Positions 7,860-17,259 are shown, numbered from the stretch's first letter. The stretch: DNA of 60,840 bases from an uncultured Mycoplasmatota bacterium (GCA_948434005.1 CAOJEH010000008.1:1-60840), one strand, 5' to 3'. Notes: generated by a model not told the origin, from the letters alone. Numbers and translations: made by a program.

Positions 7860-8747
7860 ATGAATATAGATAAATTAAATATAGTTAGCAATCGTGATGG
7901 CTTTATAGCGGCACTTGATCAAAGTGGTGGTAGTAGTGGAAAAACATTAAAATTATATGGTATTAGTGAGGATAGTTATACTAATGATATGGAAATGTTT
8001 GATTTAATTCATGATATGAGAACTAGAGTTATTAAGAGTAAGAGTTTTACTTCTGATAATATTCTAGGTGTTATCTTATTCTTAGAAACTATGAATAGAA
8101 AAATAGATAATAAATATACTAGTGATTATTTATGGGATAATAAAAATATAGTGTCTTTTCTTAAAATAGATAAAGGTTTATTAGAAACTTCTAATGGAGT
8201 GCAATTAATGAAAGATATAGATGATTTAGATAGTATTTTAGATAATGCTATAGAAAGAGGAATCTTTGGTACTAAGATGAGATCTGTTATAAAGGAAGCA
8301 AATGAATTAGGTATAAAACAAATTGTAAAACAACAATTTGAGATTGCTAAAATTATATGTTCTAAAGGACTAGTTCCTATAATAGAACCAGAAGTTAGTA
8401 TAGATGCTTCTGATAAGATAGAATGTGAAAAATTATTAAAAAAATATATTGATATAGAATTAGGAAATCTGGATGATGATATGAAAGTAATGTTTAAATT
8501 TACTATTCCTAGTATTGATAATTTTTATAGTTCATATATAAATAATCCTAAAGTAGTTAGGGTAGTTGCTTTATCAGGTGGTTATAATAGGGGTGAAGCT
8601 TGTAAAAAGTTATCTAATAATAATGGTATGGTTGCAAGTTTTTCTAGAGCTTTACTTGAGGGATTAAATGTTAATGATACAGAAGAAGAATTTGATAAAA
8701 AATTATTAGATAGTATTAATGAGATATATTCATCCTCTATAAAATAG
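7860..8747 (+). CDS. fda: Class I fructose-bisphosphate aldolase
   Basis: A 295-residue cytosolic aldolase that cleaves fructose-1,6-bisphosphate into dihydroxyacetone phosphate and glyceraldehyde-3-phosphate. Typical class I features are ALDQSGGSSGKTL near residue 19, the Lys of MFKFTIPS as the expected Schiff-base residue, and VVRVVALSGGYNRGEA followed by SFSRALLEGL near the end. Its length matches the staphylococcal-type enzyme (about 296). The ribosome binding site is GAGGT, and a TATACT -10 box lies at 7835-7840 without a convincing -35. It sits 9 bases before the TtcA-like gene and probably shares its transcript. Confidence 0.93.
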   Translation: MNIDKLNIVSNRDGFIAALDQSGGSSGKTLKLYGISEDSYTNDMEMFDLIHDMRTRVIKSKSFTSDNILGVILFLETMNRKIDNKYTSDYLWDNKNIVSFLKIDKGLLETSNGVQLMKDIDDLDSILDNAIERGIFGTKMRSVIKEANELGIKQIVKQQFEIAKIICSKGLVPIIEPEVSIDASDKIECEKLLKKYIDIELGNLDDDMKVMFKFTIPSIDNFYSSYINNPKVVRVVALSGGYNRGEACKKLSNNNGMVASFSRALLEGLNVNDTEEEFDKKLLDSINEIYSSSIK

Positions 8748-8755
8748 GAGTTTTT

Positions 8756-9577
8756 ATGGAAAAGTATCAAGAAGTAGAACGAAGTATTATAAAAAAATAT
8801 CGAAAAGATATATGGGCAAAGTTTGTTAAAGCTGTTAAAGAATACAAACTAATAAATGAAAATGATAAGATAATGGTTTGTATTAGTGGAGGAAAAGATT
8901 CATTTTTACTTGCTAAATGTATTGAAGAGTTACATAAACATAGTGATGTTAAATTCTCTTTTTGTTGTGTTATGATGGATCCAGGTTATAATAAAAAAAA
9001 TAGAAAGTTAATTGAAGAAAATGCTAAAAAACTAAATATAGATTTAGAAATATTTGAAAGTGATATCTTTGATATAGTTAGTAGTGTTGATAAAAGTCCT
9101 TGTTATTTATGTGCTAGAATGAGAAGAGGTTTTTTATATAGTAGAGCAAAAGAATTAGGGTGTAATAAGATAGCTTTAGGACATCATTTTGATGATGTTA
9201 TAGAAACTACTTTGCTTTCAATGTTTTATGGAGCAGAAGTTAAAACTATGATGCCTAAACTACATAGTGATAACTTTAAAGGCATAGAACTTATTAGACC
9301 AATATACTTAATTAAAGAAAAGGATATAATTTCTTGGAAAAACTATAATAATTTAGAATTTATTAATTGTGCTTGTAAGTTTACTGAAGATATATCTTCT
9401 AATAAGGAAGACAGTAAAAGAGAAGAAGTAAAAGAATTAATAGATAATTTAAGAAAAGTAAATGATAGAGTTGATTATAATATATTTAAGAGTCTTGATA
9501 ATATAAATTTAGATTGTGTATTAGGATATAATAAAAATAGAAAAAGACATTCTTTCTTAGACTATTATGATGAATAA
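8756..9577 (+). CDS. ttcA: TtcA-like tRNA thiolation enzyme (PP-loop ATPase)
   Basis: A 273-residue protein of the TtcA/TilS PP-loop superfamily. The ATP pyrophosphatase loop SGGKDS is at residues 44-49. A CYLC pair (Cys116, Cys119) followed by ARMRRG and a later CACK motif match the cysteines that hold the Fe-S cluster in TtcA. GHHFDDVIET is the conserved block after it. TtcA makes 2-thiocytidine in tRNA using an Fe-S cluster. Firmicutes homologues often have uncertain substrates, so the precise product is inferred. The start is supported by TAGGAG 5-7 bases upstream. Confidence 0.82.
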   Translation: MEKYQEVERSIIKKYRKDIWAKFVKAVKEYKLINENDKIMVCISGGKDSFLLAKCIEELHKHSDVKFSFCCVMMDPGYNKKNRKLIEENAKKLNIDLEIFESDIFDIVSSVDKSPCYLCARMRRGFLYSRAKELGCNKIALGHHFDDVIETTLLSMFYGAEVKTMMPKLHSDNFKGIELIRPIYLIKEKDIISWKNYNNLEFINCACKFTEDISSNKEDSKREEVKELIDNLRKVNDRVDYNIFKSLDNINLDCVLGYNKNRKRHSFLDYYDE

Positions 9578-9621
9578 TTGTGTAAAGATAATTAAAATTA
9601 TAATTAATTAAATCTTAACTA

Positions 9622-9630
9622 TGGTATAAT
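9622..9630 (+). promoter_or_regulatory. Extended -10 promoter
   Basis: TGG-TATAAT lies 24 bases before the AAA+ gene start. No good -35 is visible. Confidence 0.55.
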
Positions 9631-9653
9631 AATCTATAAGGGATAGTGATAAT

Positions 9654-10700
9654 ATGAATAGTAATGAAATACCTGGAATGGGTAGGCTTGATAATAATGA
9701 AGTGACTAGAATTAGTAGAATGAATAATGATATTGGTAATGGTATTAAAGAAATTAATGAAGAATTTAATTTAAAAGAAAAAAGAATAAGTGTACTATCT
9801 AATTATGGGGAAAATTTTAATGATAGAGTATATATTACTAATCCAGCAATTGGTAGAGATGAACAAATTAAAGAAATTATATTAATCTTACTTACACCAG
9901 ATAAATCAGCTGTTTTAACAGGTAAGCCGGGTGTTGGTAAAACTGCTATTGTAGAGGGCCTTGCTTATAGAATTCAAAAGGGTTTAGTTCCAGAAGTATT
10001 AAAATCTTATAATGTTATTAAAGTAAATACATCTGCTTTACTTGGTGTTGATCCTGTAACTGGTGAGGCTAAGGTTAATACTTTAATAGATGAACTTAAA
10101 AATTATAATGATTTAATCTTATTTATTGATGAAATTCATACTTTAATGGGTAGTAAGGGTGAGGCGCTAGATTTTGCTAATATGTTTAAACCCGCACTAG
10201 ATAGAGGTGACATAAAGGTAATTGGTGCTACTACTACAGAAGAATACGAACGATATATTTTAAGAGATAAAGCTTTTGTTAGGCGTTTTCAAAAAGTTAT
10301 TGTAAATGAACCTACTAGAGATGAAAATATAGCAATATTAGTTGGTTCTATTCCAAAAATGGAAAAAAGAACTGGTGTAAAAATGATGTATTCACCATTT
10401 ATTCAACAAAGAATAATGGAGTTTATTACTGATATAACTAGTGAATATAAAAGAATATATGAAATAGGCTCAAGATATCCAGATGTATCACTTACCATTG
10501 TACAGGAATCATTTTCTAATGCATTATTTGATAATAGGAGTGAAGTTAATATTTTAGATTTTAGAAAAGCTATCGAAAGTACAAAAAATGTATATCAGGA
10601 TGTTATAAAAAAGGAACTTCCTCGTTTTGATGAAATGTTTAAAGATGAGATAGAAGAACAAAAACCAAATCAGGCTCCATATGAAAGACTAGATGGATAA
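9654..10700 (+). CDS. Single-domain Clp-type AAA+ ATPase
   Basis: A 348-residue protein that is essentially the first AAA+ module of ClpB/ClpC. Walker A is GKPGVGKT (90-97), Walker B is LILFIDE (154-160), followed by GATTTEEYERY (sensor region) and RDKAFVRRF with the arginine finger. The helical small domain follows. Compared with the roughly 800-residue ClpB/ClpC, there is no Clp-N domain, no middle coiled coil, no second AAA+ domain and no ClpP-binding loop. The frame is intact with its own promoter and ribosome binding site, so it is a standalone protein and not a broken ClpB. The substrate is unknown. The next gene starts on its last base. Confidence 0.8.
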   Translation: MNSNEIPGMGRLDNNEVTRISRMNNDIGNGIKEINEEFNLKEKRISVLSNYGENFNDRVYITNPAIGRDEQIKEIILILLTPDKSAVLTGKPGVGKTAIVEGLAYRIQKGLVPEVLKSYNVIKVNTSALLGVDPVTGEAKVNTLIDELKNYNDLILFIDEIHTLMGSKGEALDFANMFKPALDRGDIKVIGATTTEEYERYILRDKAFVRRFQKVIVNEPTRDENIAILVGSIPKMEKRTGVKMMYSPFIQQRIMEFITDITSEYKRIYEIGSRYPDVSLTIVQESFSNALFDNRSEVNILDFRKAIESTKNVYQDVIKKELPRFDEMFKDEIEEQKPNQAPYERLDG

Positions 10701-11089
10701 TGATTAAAAGAGTTATATTTTATATAAGTATAATATCTTTTATACTTTTACCATTCTTAATATTTGAAATGTTACCATTTATATATGAGGCTAATTGGCA
10801 AGGTATATTATTTTTAATATTTATTATAATTACCTTTATTTGTGAAATAGTTATGTTAATAATCAATAAAAGTATAATTACAAACTCATTATTAAGTAAT
10901 ATTTCTATTGTAGTAGCAACTATATATATAAGTTTTTTATATTATAATATTTATAGTTCAAATGGTACATTATATGGAGTTAGTGTAGATTATTTTAAGA
11001 ATAATTATTTTCTACTATCAATGATATTTATTTTTATAATTTTTGATATGATAATAAATTATATTTATGATAAAAAGGAAATTCTATAA
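10700..11089 (+). CDS. Small polytopic membrane protein, function unknown
   Basis: A 129-residue protein with four predicted membrane helices (about 5-25, 35-54, 62-85 and 101-122) and few charged residues. No family is recognised. Its ATG shares one base with the TAA of the AAA+ gene, so translation is probably coupled and the two products may work together at the membrane. Confidence 0.65.
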   Translation: MIKRVIFYISIISFILLPFLIFEMLPFIYEANWQGILFLIFIIITFICEIVMLIINKSIITNSLLSNISIVVATIYISFLYYNIYSSNGTLYGVSVDYFKNNYFLLSMIFIFIIFDMIINYIYDKKEIL

Positions 11090-11131
11090 TTTTCTTTTTA
11101 GTATATACTTAAGTAGTAGGAGGTAACAATT

Positions 11132-12907
11132 ATGTGTGGAATTGTTGGATATGTAGGAGAAGATAGAGCAAAGGATATTTTGCTTACAGGACTTAAAAAT
11201 TTGGAGTATAGAGGTTACGATTCTTCTGGAATTGCCTTTATGGATAATGATATTAAAATCATTAAGAGTGTTGGAAAAATTAAAAATTTAGAAGATAAAT
11301 TAAATTATGAGAATGTTGATGATTACAAAATTGGTATAGCACATACTAGATGGGCAACTCATGGTGAGGCAAATTTAGTTAATGCTCATCCCCATACAGT
11401 TGGTAGAGTTACATTAGTTCATAATGGTATTATCGAAAATGCTAAAGAATTAAAAGAAGAACTTATTAATGAAGGTATTAATTTTAATAGTGAAACTGAT
11501 ACAGAAGTAATTGCAGCTTTAATTAATAAATATTTAGATAATGATGTTATTAAAACTATTTCTAAGGTAATGGATCTATTAAAAGGTTCATATTCCTTAG
11601 GTATTATTATAGAAGGTGTAAAAGATAAAATTTATATTGCTAAAAAAGATTCACCTTTAGTAGTTGGAATATCAGATAAAGGAAATTTCTTTGCTAGCGA
11701 TATTACTGCAATTAATATGTTTACTAATAAATTTATATTTTTAGATGATAATGATGTAGCAGAAGTTACAAAAGATGATGTTTTATTTTATTCAAATGGT
11801 AAAAAACAAGAAAAATCTGTTAATACTATAAATATAGATGTAAATAGTAAAAGTAAAAATGGTTATCCACATTATATGTTGAAAGAAATTAATGAAGAAC
11901 CAGTAGTTTTAGAAAAAACATTAAAACCATATTTAGAAGATTTTTCATCTATTCCAGATTTAACTGCTTATGGAGAAATTCATATAGTTGCTTGTGGTTC
12001 TGCAATGTATGCAGGTATGATTGGTAAAACTTTATTTGAAGAAAAAGCAAATACACGTGCTATATGTGAAGTAGCTAGTGAATATAGATATAAAAATAAT
12101 ATATATAATAATAAGACTTTAGTAATTTTAATTTCTCAATCTGGAGAGACTGCAGATACAATAGCAGCTTTAAAAAAGGCTAAAGAGTTAGGACAAGATA
12201 CATTAGCTATAGTTAATGTAAAAACATCTACTATTGCAAGAGAGGCAGATAAAGCTGTATTTATTGAAGCAGGGGAGGAGATTGCAGTAGCTACAACTAA
12301 AGCTTATTTGTTACAAGTAGCAGTAATTTCTCTACTTGCATTAAAACTTGCATATTCTAAAAAACTTATTGATAATATTGATACATATTTAGATGAATTT
12401 AAAAAAATACCGAGATTAGTTAAAAACGTAATTGATAGAGAAAACGAATATAAAAATATTTCTAATGAAATATCTAACTCTAATGATGTGTTCTTTATAG
12501 GTAGAAAACTAGATTATGCAATTTGTTTAGAAGGAAGTTTAAAATTAAAAGAAGTTTCATATATTCATAGTGAAGCATATCAAGCTGGCGAATTAAAACA
12601 TGGTACAATTTCTCTTATATCTGATGGTATGCCAGTATTTGGTATTCTTACTGATAAAGAACTTGTGGAAAAATCAATATCAAATATTATAGAAGTAGAA
12701 TCTCGTGGAGCTAAGACAATTATTATTTCGAAAGAATCATTAAAACAAAATAAAGATTTAGAAATATGTGTTCCTGATGTTAGTTCATTTACTATAGGAT
12801 TACTAATTGTTCCAGTACTTCAGTTAATCGCATATTATACTGCTGTAAATAGAGATTGTGATGTAGATAAACCTAAAAATTTAGCAAAATCTGTTACAGT
12901 TGAATAA
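11132..12907 (+). CDS. glmS: Glutamine--fructose-6-phosphate aminotransferase (isomerizing)
   Basis: A 591-residue enzyme that makes glucosamine-6-phosphate from fructose-6-phosphate and glutamine, the entry to amino sugars for peptidoglycan. MCGIVGYVG puts the N-terminal nucleophile at Cys2. The glutaminase domain continues with HTRWATHG and an HNGIIEN motif. Two SIS sugar-isomerase domains follow (CGSAMYAG, SQSGETADT), and the C-terminus PKNLAKSVTVE is the family signature. The length is normal. GGAGG lies just before the ATG. No glmS ribozyme fits in the 42-base upstream gap. Confidence 0.97.
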   Translation: MCGIVGYVGEDRAKDILLTGLKNLEYRGYDSSGIAFMDNDIKIIKSVGKIKNLEDKLNYENVDDYKIGIAHTRWATHGEANLVNAHPHTVGRVTLVHNGIIENAKELKEELINEGINFNSETDTEVIAALINKYLDNDVIKTISKVMDLLKGSYSLGIIIEGVKDKIYIAKKDSPLVVGISDKGNFFASDITAINMFTNKFIFLDDNDVAEVTKDDVLFYSNGKKQEKSVNTINIDVNSKSKNGYPHYMLKEINEEPVVLEKTLKPYLEDFSSIPDLTAYGEIHIVACGSAMYAGMIGKTLFEEKANTRAICEVASEYRYKNNIYNNKTLVILISQSGETADTIAALKKAKELGQDTLAIVNVKTSTIAREADKAVFIEAGEEIAVATTKAYLLQVAVISLLALKLAYSKKLIDNIDTYLDEFKKIPRLVKNVIDRENEYKNISNEISNSNDVFFIGRKLDYAICLEGSLKLKEVSYIHSEAYQAGELKHGTISLISDGMPVFGILTDKELVEKSISNIIEVESRGAKTIIISKESLKQNKDLEICVPDVSSFTIGLLIVPVLQLIAYYTAVNRDCDVDKPKNLAKSVTVE

Positions 12908-12927
12908 TTTTTGTATAAAATAAAAAA

Positions 12928-12955
12928 ATTCTTCCATTATATAAATGGGAGGAAT
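12928..12955 (+). promoter_or_regulatory. Hairpin covering the lipoprotein ribosome binding site
   Basis: ATTCTTCCATT (12928-12938) pairs with AATGGGAGGAAT (12944-12955), 11 pairs with one bulged G and loop ATATA. The whole GGGAGG ribosome binding site of the next gene lies in the right arm. There is no T-tract after it, so it is more likely a translational control element than the glmS terminator. Confidence 0.55.
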
Positions 12956-12958
12956 AAT

Positions 12959-13567
12959 ATGAAAAAGTTAATTGCAATTTGTTTTACTTTACTACTATTA
13001 GTAGTAGGTTGTACTGATACTATTAATACACCAAGCAAAAAGGTAGAAGAGTTTTTAGGTAAATATCAGAAACTAGATGATGATGTTTTAACTCAACTTG
13101 ACGTAGTTATGGATAATGATACCGAAATGAATGATAAGCAGAAAAAAGACTATAGAGCCTTAATGGAAAAACAATATCAAAATCTATCTTATAAGATTAC
13201 AGATGAGAAAATAGATGGTGATACTGCAACTGTTGATGCGGAAATAGAGGTATTTGATTATGCTACTTCAATTAAAAAATCTAAGGAGTATTATGATGGT
13301 CATAGAGACGAATTTAAAAAATCAGATGATAAAAATTCAGATAATGTAGTTGAAGATGCTAAGGATAAAGCTGAAGATGCAAAAGATAAAGTAGAAGACG
13401 CAGTAGAAGATGTTAAAGATTATGTTGAGTATAAATTAAAAGAATTAAAAAATGTTACTGATAAAACTACCTATACTATAACTTTCAATCTTACAAAAGA
13501 AGATGATGAATGGAAATTACAAGATATATCAGATACAGATAGACAAAAATTACATGGACTATACTAA
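12959..13567 (+). CDS. Lipoprotein with heptad-repeat helix
   Basis: I start the gene at the ATG at 12959, 16 codons inside the longest frame, because GGGAGG lies 7 bases upstream and the protein then begins with a standard lipoprotein signal: MKKLIAICF and LVVGC, with Cys18 as the lipidated residue. It has 202 residues. The first half (KVEEFLGKYQKLDDDV..) is a conserved type seen in Bacillota lipoproteins of unknown function. Around residues 125-155 there is a run of near-perfect 7-residue units (VEDAKDK, AEDAKDK, VEDAVED), which would form a long amphipathic helix or coiled coil. The C-terminal TYTITFNLTKEDDEWKL resembles NTF2-like or DUF4878-type folds, but this is a weak impression. Confidence 0.75.
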   Translation: MKKLIAICFTLLLLVVGCTDTINTPSKKVEEFLGKYQKLDDDVLTQLDVVMDNDTEMNDKQKKDYRALMEKQYQNLSYKITDEKIDGDTATVDAEIEVFDYATSIKKSKEYYDGHRDEFKKSDDKNSDNVVEDAKDKAEDAKDKVEDAVEDVKDYVEYKLKELKNVTDKTTYTITFNLTKEDDEWKLQDISDTDRQKLHGLY

Positions 13568-13590
13568 TTTAGTATTAGTCCTTTTTATTT
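13556..13590 (+). terminator. Intrinsic terminator overlapping the lipoprotein stop codon
   Basis: GGACTATACTA pairs with TAGTATTAGTCC with one bulge, followed by TTTTTATTTATTTT. Confidence 0.8.
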
Positions 13591-13635
13591 ATTTTCTTTT
13601 TTGTTTTTATATGATACTATTATCTTGGTGGTTAT

Positions 13636-14259
13636 ATGAAAATAAAAGAACCTATTATTAAAAATGAACTTAATGAATCCGATATAAATAACATAGATAA
13701 TGAAAAACAAGAAGATAAATTATTTAATTCAATAGTTGCTTGTAAAAATATTTCTGATATAGAATTTAATTCATGTAGGTTTAAAAATATAGATTTTTCT
13801 AATATAGAGTTAGAAAATATAGACTTTATAGATTGTATATTTGAATCATGTAATCTATCTAATATGAAGTCTACTTCTAAATTATTTTTAAGAACAAAGT
13901 TTATTGATTGTAAGTTAATTGGAATATTTTTAGATAATGTTAATCTTACAGATGTAGTATTTGATAGATGTAATTTATCATATAGTACTTTTGCTGATAG
14001 TAGAATAAAAAGAGTTTCTTTTACAGAATCTAAGTTAAGTGATACTAGATTATATACACTAAAACATGATAATTTATACTTTGTAGATTCTAATTTAAGT
14101 AATATAGAAATAATTAATACTAAACTAAAAGATATAGATTTATCTACATCTACTATAGAAGGTATTAAGGCATCTACAAATGATATTTCAGGGGTTATTT
14201 TAAATAATTATCAATTATTTGATATAGCTAGATTATTTGATATAATAATTAAGGAATAA
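13636..14259 (+). CDS. Pentapeptide-repeat protein
   Basis: A 207-residue protein with recurrent A(D/N)LXX-type pentapeptides in the I/V/F/L variant found in AT-rich genomes, such as CRFKN-IDFSN-IELEN-IDFID-CIFES-CNLSN near residues 50-80 and again near 105-165. Such repeats fold into a right-handed quadrilateral beta-helix. Some members mimic DNA and protect gyrase, but most have no known role. A promoter-like TGA-TACTAT lies at 13612-13620, with GGTGGTT before the ATG. The YlmH-like gene follows 17 bases later. Confidence 0.82.
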   Translation: MKIKEPIIKNELNESDINNIDNEKQEDKLFNSIVACKNISDIEFNSCRFKNIDFSNIELENIDFIDCIFESCNLSNMKSTSKLFLRTKFIDCKLIGIFLDNVNLTDVVFDRCNLSYSTFADSRIKRVSFTESKLSDTRLYTLKHDNLYFVDSNLSNIEIINTKLKDIDLSTSTIEGIKASTNDISGVILNNYQLFDIARLFDIIIKE

Positions 14260-14276
14260 TAGTTTGTGGTGATACT

Positions 14277-14966
14277 ATGGATAAATTTAGTTTAGATAAT
14301 CAAGTAGAAAGAGTCATAAGAGGAGAAAATACTTATTTTTTAAATCCTATAGAAACTAGTTATGTAATAAATCATATAAAGAAAAGAATATATGATTATC
14401 GTATATTAAAATTATTTGAAGATTCTGAAAAATTAATTATATATAGGGATAGTTTAAATATATCTTTATTTGAAATCAAAACAAATACTAAATTAACACA
14501 TAGAGAAATATTAGGAGCTTTATTCAGTCATAATCTAAGTGATAATTTTTTTGGAGATATTATAATAGATAATGATAGATATTTTATAGCGGTTTTAAAT
14601 ATAATTAAAGATTATATGATTAATAATTTTATAAAGATTGGTAATAAAAAAGTTAAGTTATTAGAGGTTGATTTATATACTGTTAAAGATTATAAACTAA
14701 AGTTTTTAGATATAAATTTAAGTGTATCATCTTTAAGATTAGATAATATTATATCAAAACTTATTCCTACTAGTAGAAGTATTAGTGGTGATTTTATAAA
14801 AGATAAGAAGGTTATAGTAAATTATAATCTATGTACTAATAAAAACTATACTTTAAAAGATGGTGATATATTTTCTATTAGAGGTATAGGTAAATTTAAG
14901 TATATTGGTATAAATTATTTGAAATCAAATGATAAGAAATCTATAATGATTAAAAAATATATATGA
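14277..14966 (+). CDS. ylmH: YlmH-like RNA-binding protein with S4 domain
   Basis: A 229-residue protein matching YlmH in layout: an N-terminal helical part, a central part with HREILGALFSHNLSD..FGDI (the YlmH family's conserved block), and a C-terminal S4 RNA-binding domain from about residue 157 (LRLDNIISKLIPTSRS) to 205 (GDIFSIRGIGKFKY). YlmH proteins bind ribosomal complexes and are linked to ribosome rescue in Bacillus. In Bacillus the gene lies beside the division genes; here it is away from them. GTGGTGATACT gives the ribosome binding site. Confidence 0.85.
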   Translation: MDKFSLDNQVERVIRGENTYFLNPIETSYVINHIKKRIYDYRILKLFEDSEKLIIYRDSLNISLFEIKTNTKLTHREILGALFSHNLSDNFFGDIIIDNDRYFIAVLNIIKDYMINNFIKIGNKKVKLLEVDLYTVKDYKLKFLDINLSVSSLRLDNIISKLIPTSRSISGDFIKDKKVIVNYNLCTNKNYTLKDGDIFSIRGIGKFKYIGINYLKSNDKKSIMIKKYI

Positions 14967-14980
14967 GTAGAGATATTTTA

Positions 14981-14989
14981 TGATATAAT
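14981..14989 (+). promoter_or_regulatory. Extended -10 promoter
   Basis: TGA-TATAAT lies 24 bases before the DUF2142-like gene start. Confidence 0.55.
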
Positions 14990-15012
14990 ATTTTTATAAT
15001 AGGAGAATATTT

Positions 15013-16824
15013 ATGAAGAAAAAAATATTTTTATTTTTAATTATAGCAGTTACTTTATTTTTATATTTTGAAAATAAATTTGATGATAAAGAAGTAGGTT
15101 TATATAGTAAAGATTATACTATTATAAGTAATGAAAATAAAAAGATAAATCTAGGTTCTAATATTAAAAAAATAAAGATTTATTTTAACCAAGATGAAGT
15201 AGAAAAACATAATGGATTTACTTTTGATATATTTGATAATAATAATAAAAATATCCACAAAGAAAAAATAATGGCTAGAGAAGCTAAACGTGAATATTAT
15301 ACAGTTGATTTATCTGAAAATAAGTTTAGCAATCAAGAATATTATATTAGGATAACTGACTCTAAAGAATTGAATAGTCAAAGTTTTAAATGTAGTATAA
15401 AGGTATATTATTCTAATAATAAAAAATTTATATTTTTGTTATTATATTTAATAGTTTCAATTATACTTTTTATAACTTTTTTGTTAAACAAAATAGATTC
15501 TACTAAAATTCATAAATTCTTTTTATATATTGCAATACCTATATTTTTACTATATTTAGTATTTATTCCCTTAACAACATCTCATGATGAATTTTATCAA
15601 TGGATAAGATCATATGAAGTATCAGAAGGTATAATGTTACCTCGAAGGGTATCCAATTCTCAATACTTAGTTTCTATGCTACCTAAAAATATAAACTTTA
15701 ACCTTTCAGTTAATGCTGATTTTAAATATAAAGATTTATTAGAAAAGAAGGATTATAATATAAGAACTAGTGGACAGAAACTTATTTCTTCTGGAAGTAT
15801 GGGAGTATATTCTCCAATCCAATTTTTACCACAAGCATTGGGTATATCTTTTGCTAGAATATTTACTGGTAATGTATTAATCATTGCATATTTCGGAAGA
15901 CTTTTCAATATGATAGTGTGTATAACTTTACTTTACTTGGCTATAAAAATTACTCCTATAGGTAAGAAAATATTTCTTTTACTCTCACTTAATCCTATAT
16001 CAATAGAGTTATTTTCAACTCTATCAAGTGATGGTATAACTATCTCTATAAGTTATTTACTAATTGCATATATTTTAAGTTTACGGGAGAAAAAAGAGAA
16101 TATAAATAAAAAAGAGATAATAATAATATCTATTTTAAGTTGTATTTTAGCTTTATGTAAAATTGTCTATATATTTATTCCGTTTTTATTGCTATTAATT
16201 CCAAAAGAAAAGTTTAAAAATAAATCTAGAAAAAAGGCAATACTATTCTCAATTATTTTACCATTCGGCTTAAATTTACTTTGGTTGTTATTTGCCTCAT
16301 CAGTATCTGATTATTGTGCAGGATATTCTGTTCCAAGTAAGAATTTAAGTGCAATGCTTCATAATCCTTCAAATATGGTTAAATATTTTATCTATTCAAT
16401 AGATGTATATGGATTTGATATATTTTTTAATATATTTAGTAGAAGAATGCTAATGTCTAATGTTATAGAAAATACTACGATTGTACCATTATTACTTCTT
16501 TATACTTTTATTTATATTTTAAAAGATAGTGATGATACTAAATTAAAATTAACTAAAGAAAACAAAATGTTTGTTTTATCATTAATTATAATTGTTATTT
16601 TACTCATATATGTTAGTTTATATATATCTTGGTGTTCTTATAAGGATATAAAAATATATGGTGTACAAGGAAGATATTTTTTACCTATATTACCACTTAT
16701 ATATATTTTAATAAAATCAGTAATAAAGCAAGAAAAAAAGAAATATACCAATCAGTTACTATATTTTACAGTTATTATTGTTAATTATATGGTATTAATG
16801 GAGATAATTGTTAACTTTTTATAA
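15013..16824 (+). CDS. DUF2142-like polytopic membrane protein (putative GT-C glycosyltransferase)
   Basis: A 603-residue protein. One N-terminal helix is followed by an extracytoplasmic beta-type domain (about 25-135), then some ten membrane helices. The motif TSHDEFYQWIRSYEVSEG after the second or third helix resembles the acidic, loop-borne motif of DUF2142 proteins, which look like GT-C enzymes using lipid-linked sugars. The C-terminus YGVQGRYFLPILPLIYIL is also typical (the GRYF.P block). It probably modifies cell-envelope glycans or lipids. It is followed directly by a tyrosine phosphatase gene, a common partner of polysaccharide loci. Confidence 0.75.
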   Translation: MKKKIFLFLIIAVTLFLYFENKFDDKEVGLYSKDYTIISNENKKINLGSNIKKIKIYFNQDEVEKHNGFTFDIFDNNNKNIHKEKIMAREAKREYYTVDLSENKFSNQEYYIRITDSKELNSQSFKCSIKVYYSNNKKFIFLLLYLIVSIILFITFLLNKIDSTKIHKFFLYIAIPIFLLYLVFIPLTTSHDEFYQWIRSYEVSEGIMLPRRVSNSQYLVSMLPKNINFNLSVNADFKYKDLLEKKDYNIRTSGQKLISSGSMGVYSPIQFLPQALGISFARIFTGNVLIIAYFGRLFNMIVCITLLYLAIKITPIGKKIFLLLSLNPISIELFSTLSSDGITISISYLLIAYILSLREKKENINKKEIIIISILSCILALCKIVYIFIPFLLLLIPKEKFKNKSRKKAILFSIILPFGLNLLWLLFASSVSDYCAGYSVPSKNLSAMLHNPSNMVKYFIYSIDVYGFDIFFNIFSRRMLMSNVIENTTIVPLLLLYTFIYILKDSDDTKLKLTKENKMFVLSLIIIVILLIYVSLYISWCSYKDIKIYGVQGRYFLPILPLIYILIKSVIKQEKKKYTNQLLYFTVIIVNYMVLMEIIVNFL

Positions 16825-16842
16825 TAGAAATGTGGTGATTAT

Positions 16843-17259
16843 ATGATAAAAATTTTATTTGTATGTCATGGTAATATATGTAGATCAGTTATGGCTGAAT
16901 TTATTATGAAATCTTTAGATAAAGATGATAAGTTTTATATTGAATCAAAAGCAACTACTACTGAAGAGATTGGTAATGATATATATCCTCCTGTTAAAGA
17001 GGTTTTAAGAAAGCATAATATAGGTTTTAATCCACATAAAGCAAGACAAATAGATAGTAATGATTATTATAACTTTGATTATATATTTTGTATGGATGAG
17101 GAAAACATATATGATTTAGATAGAATTTTACCCAAAAATAATAAAACTTATTTATTAGGGGATAAAGAGATAGAAGACCCTTGGTATACAAGAGATTTTG
17201 ATCAATGTTTTAAAGAAATATATAGTTGCTGCATAAATTTAGTTAATAAAATTAAATAA
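16843..17259 (+). CDS. Low-molecular-weight protein-tyrosine phosphatase
   Basis: A 138-residue cytosolic phosphatase. The P-loop CHGNICRS is at residues 8-15 (nucleophile Cys8, Arg14), and the general acid is Asp112 in IEDPWY. It is slightly shorter than typical members (about 150). The ribosome binding site is GTGGTGAT. Such enzymes often dephosphorylate tyrosine kinases controlling polysaccharide export. No such kinase is in this window, so the target is unknown. Confidence 0.9.
   Translation: MIKILFVCHGNICRSVMAEFIMKSLDKDDKFYIESKATTTEEIGNDIYPPVKEVLRKHNIGFNPHKARQIDSNDYYNFDYIFCMDEENIYDLDRILPKNNKTYLLGDKEIEDPWYTRDFDQCFKEIYSCCINLVNKIK

Noticed and set aside
9654-10700. Frameshifted remnant of clpB
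   Set aside because: The gene has its own promoter and ribosome binding site, a complete AAA+ module and an overlapping downstream gene; no second-domain fragments follow.
11090-11131. glmS ribozyme upstream of glmS
   Set aside because: Only 42 AT-rich bases separate the genes, too short for the ribozyme, and its core sequence is absent.
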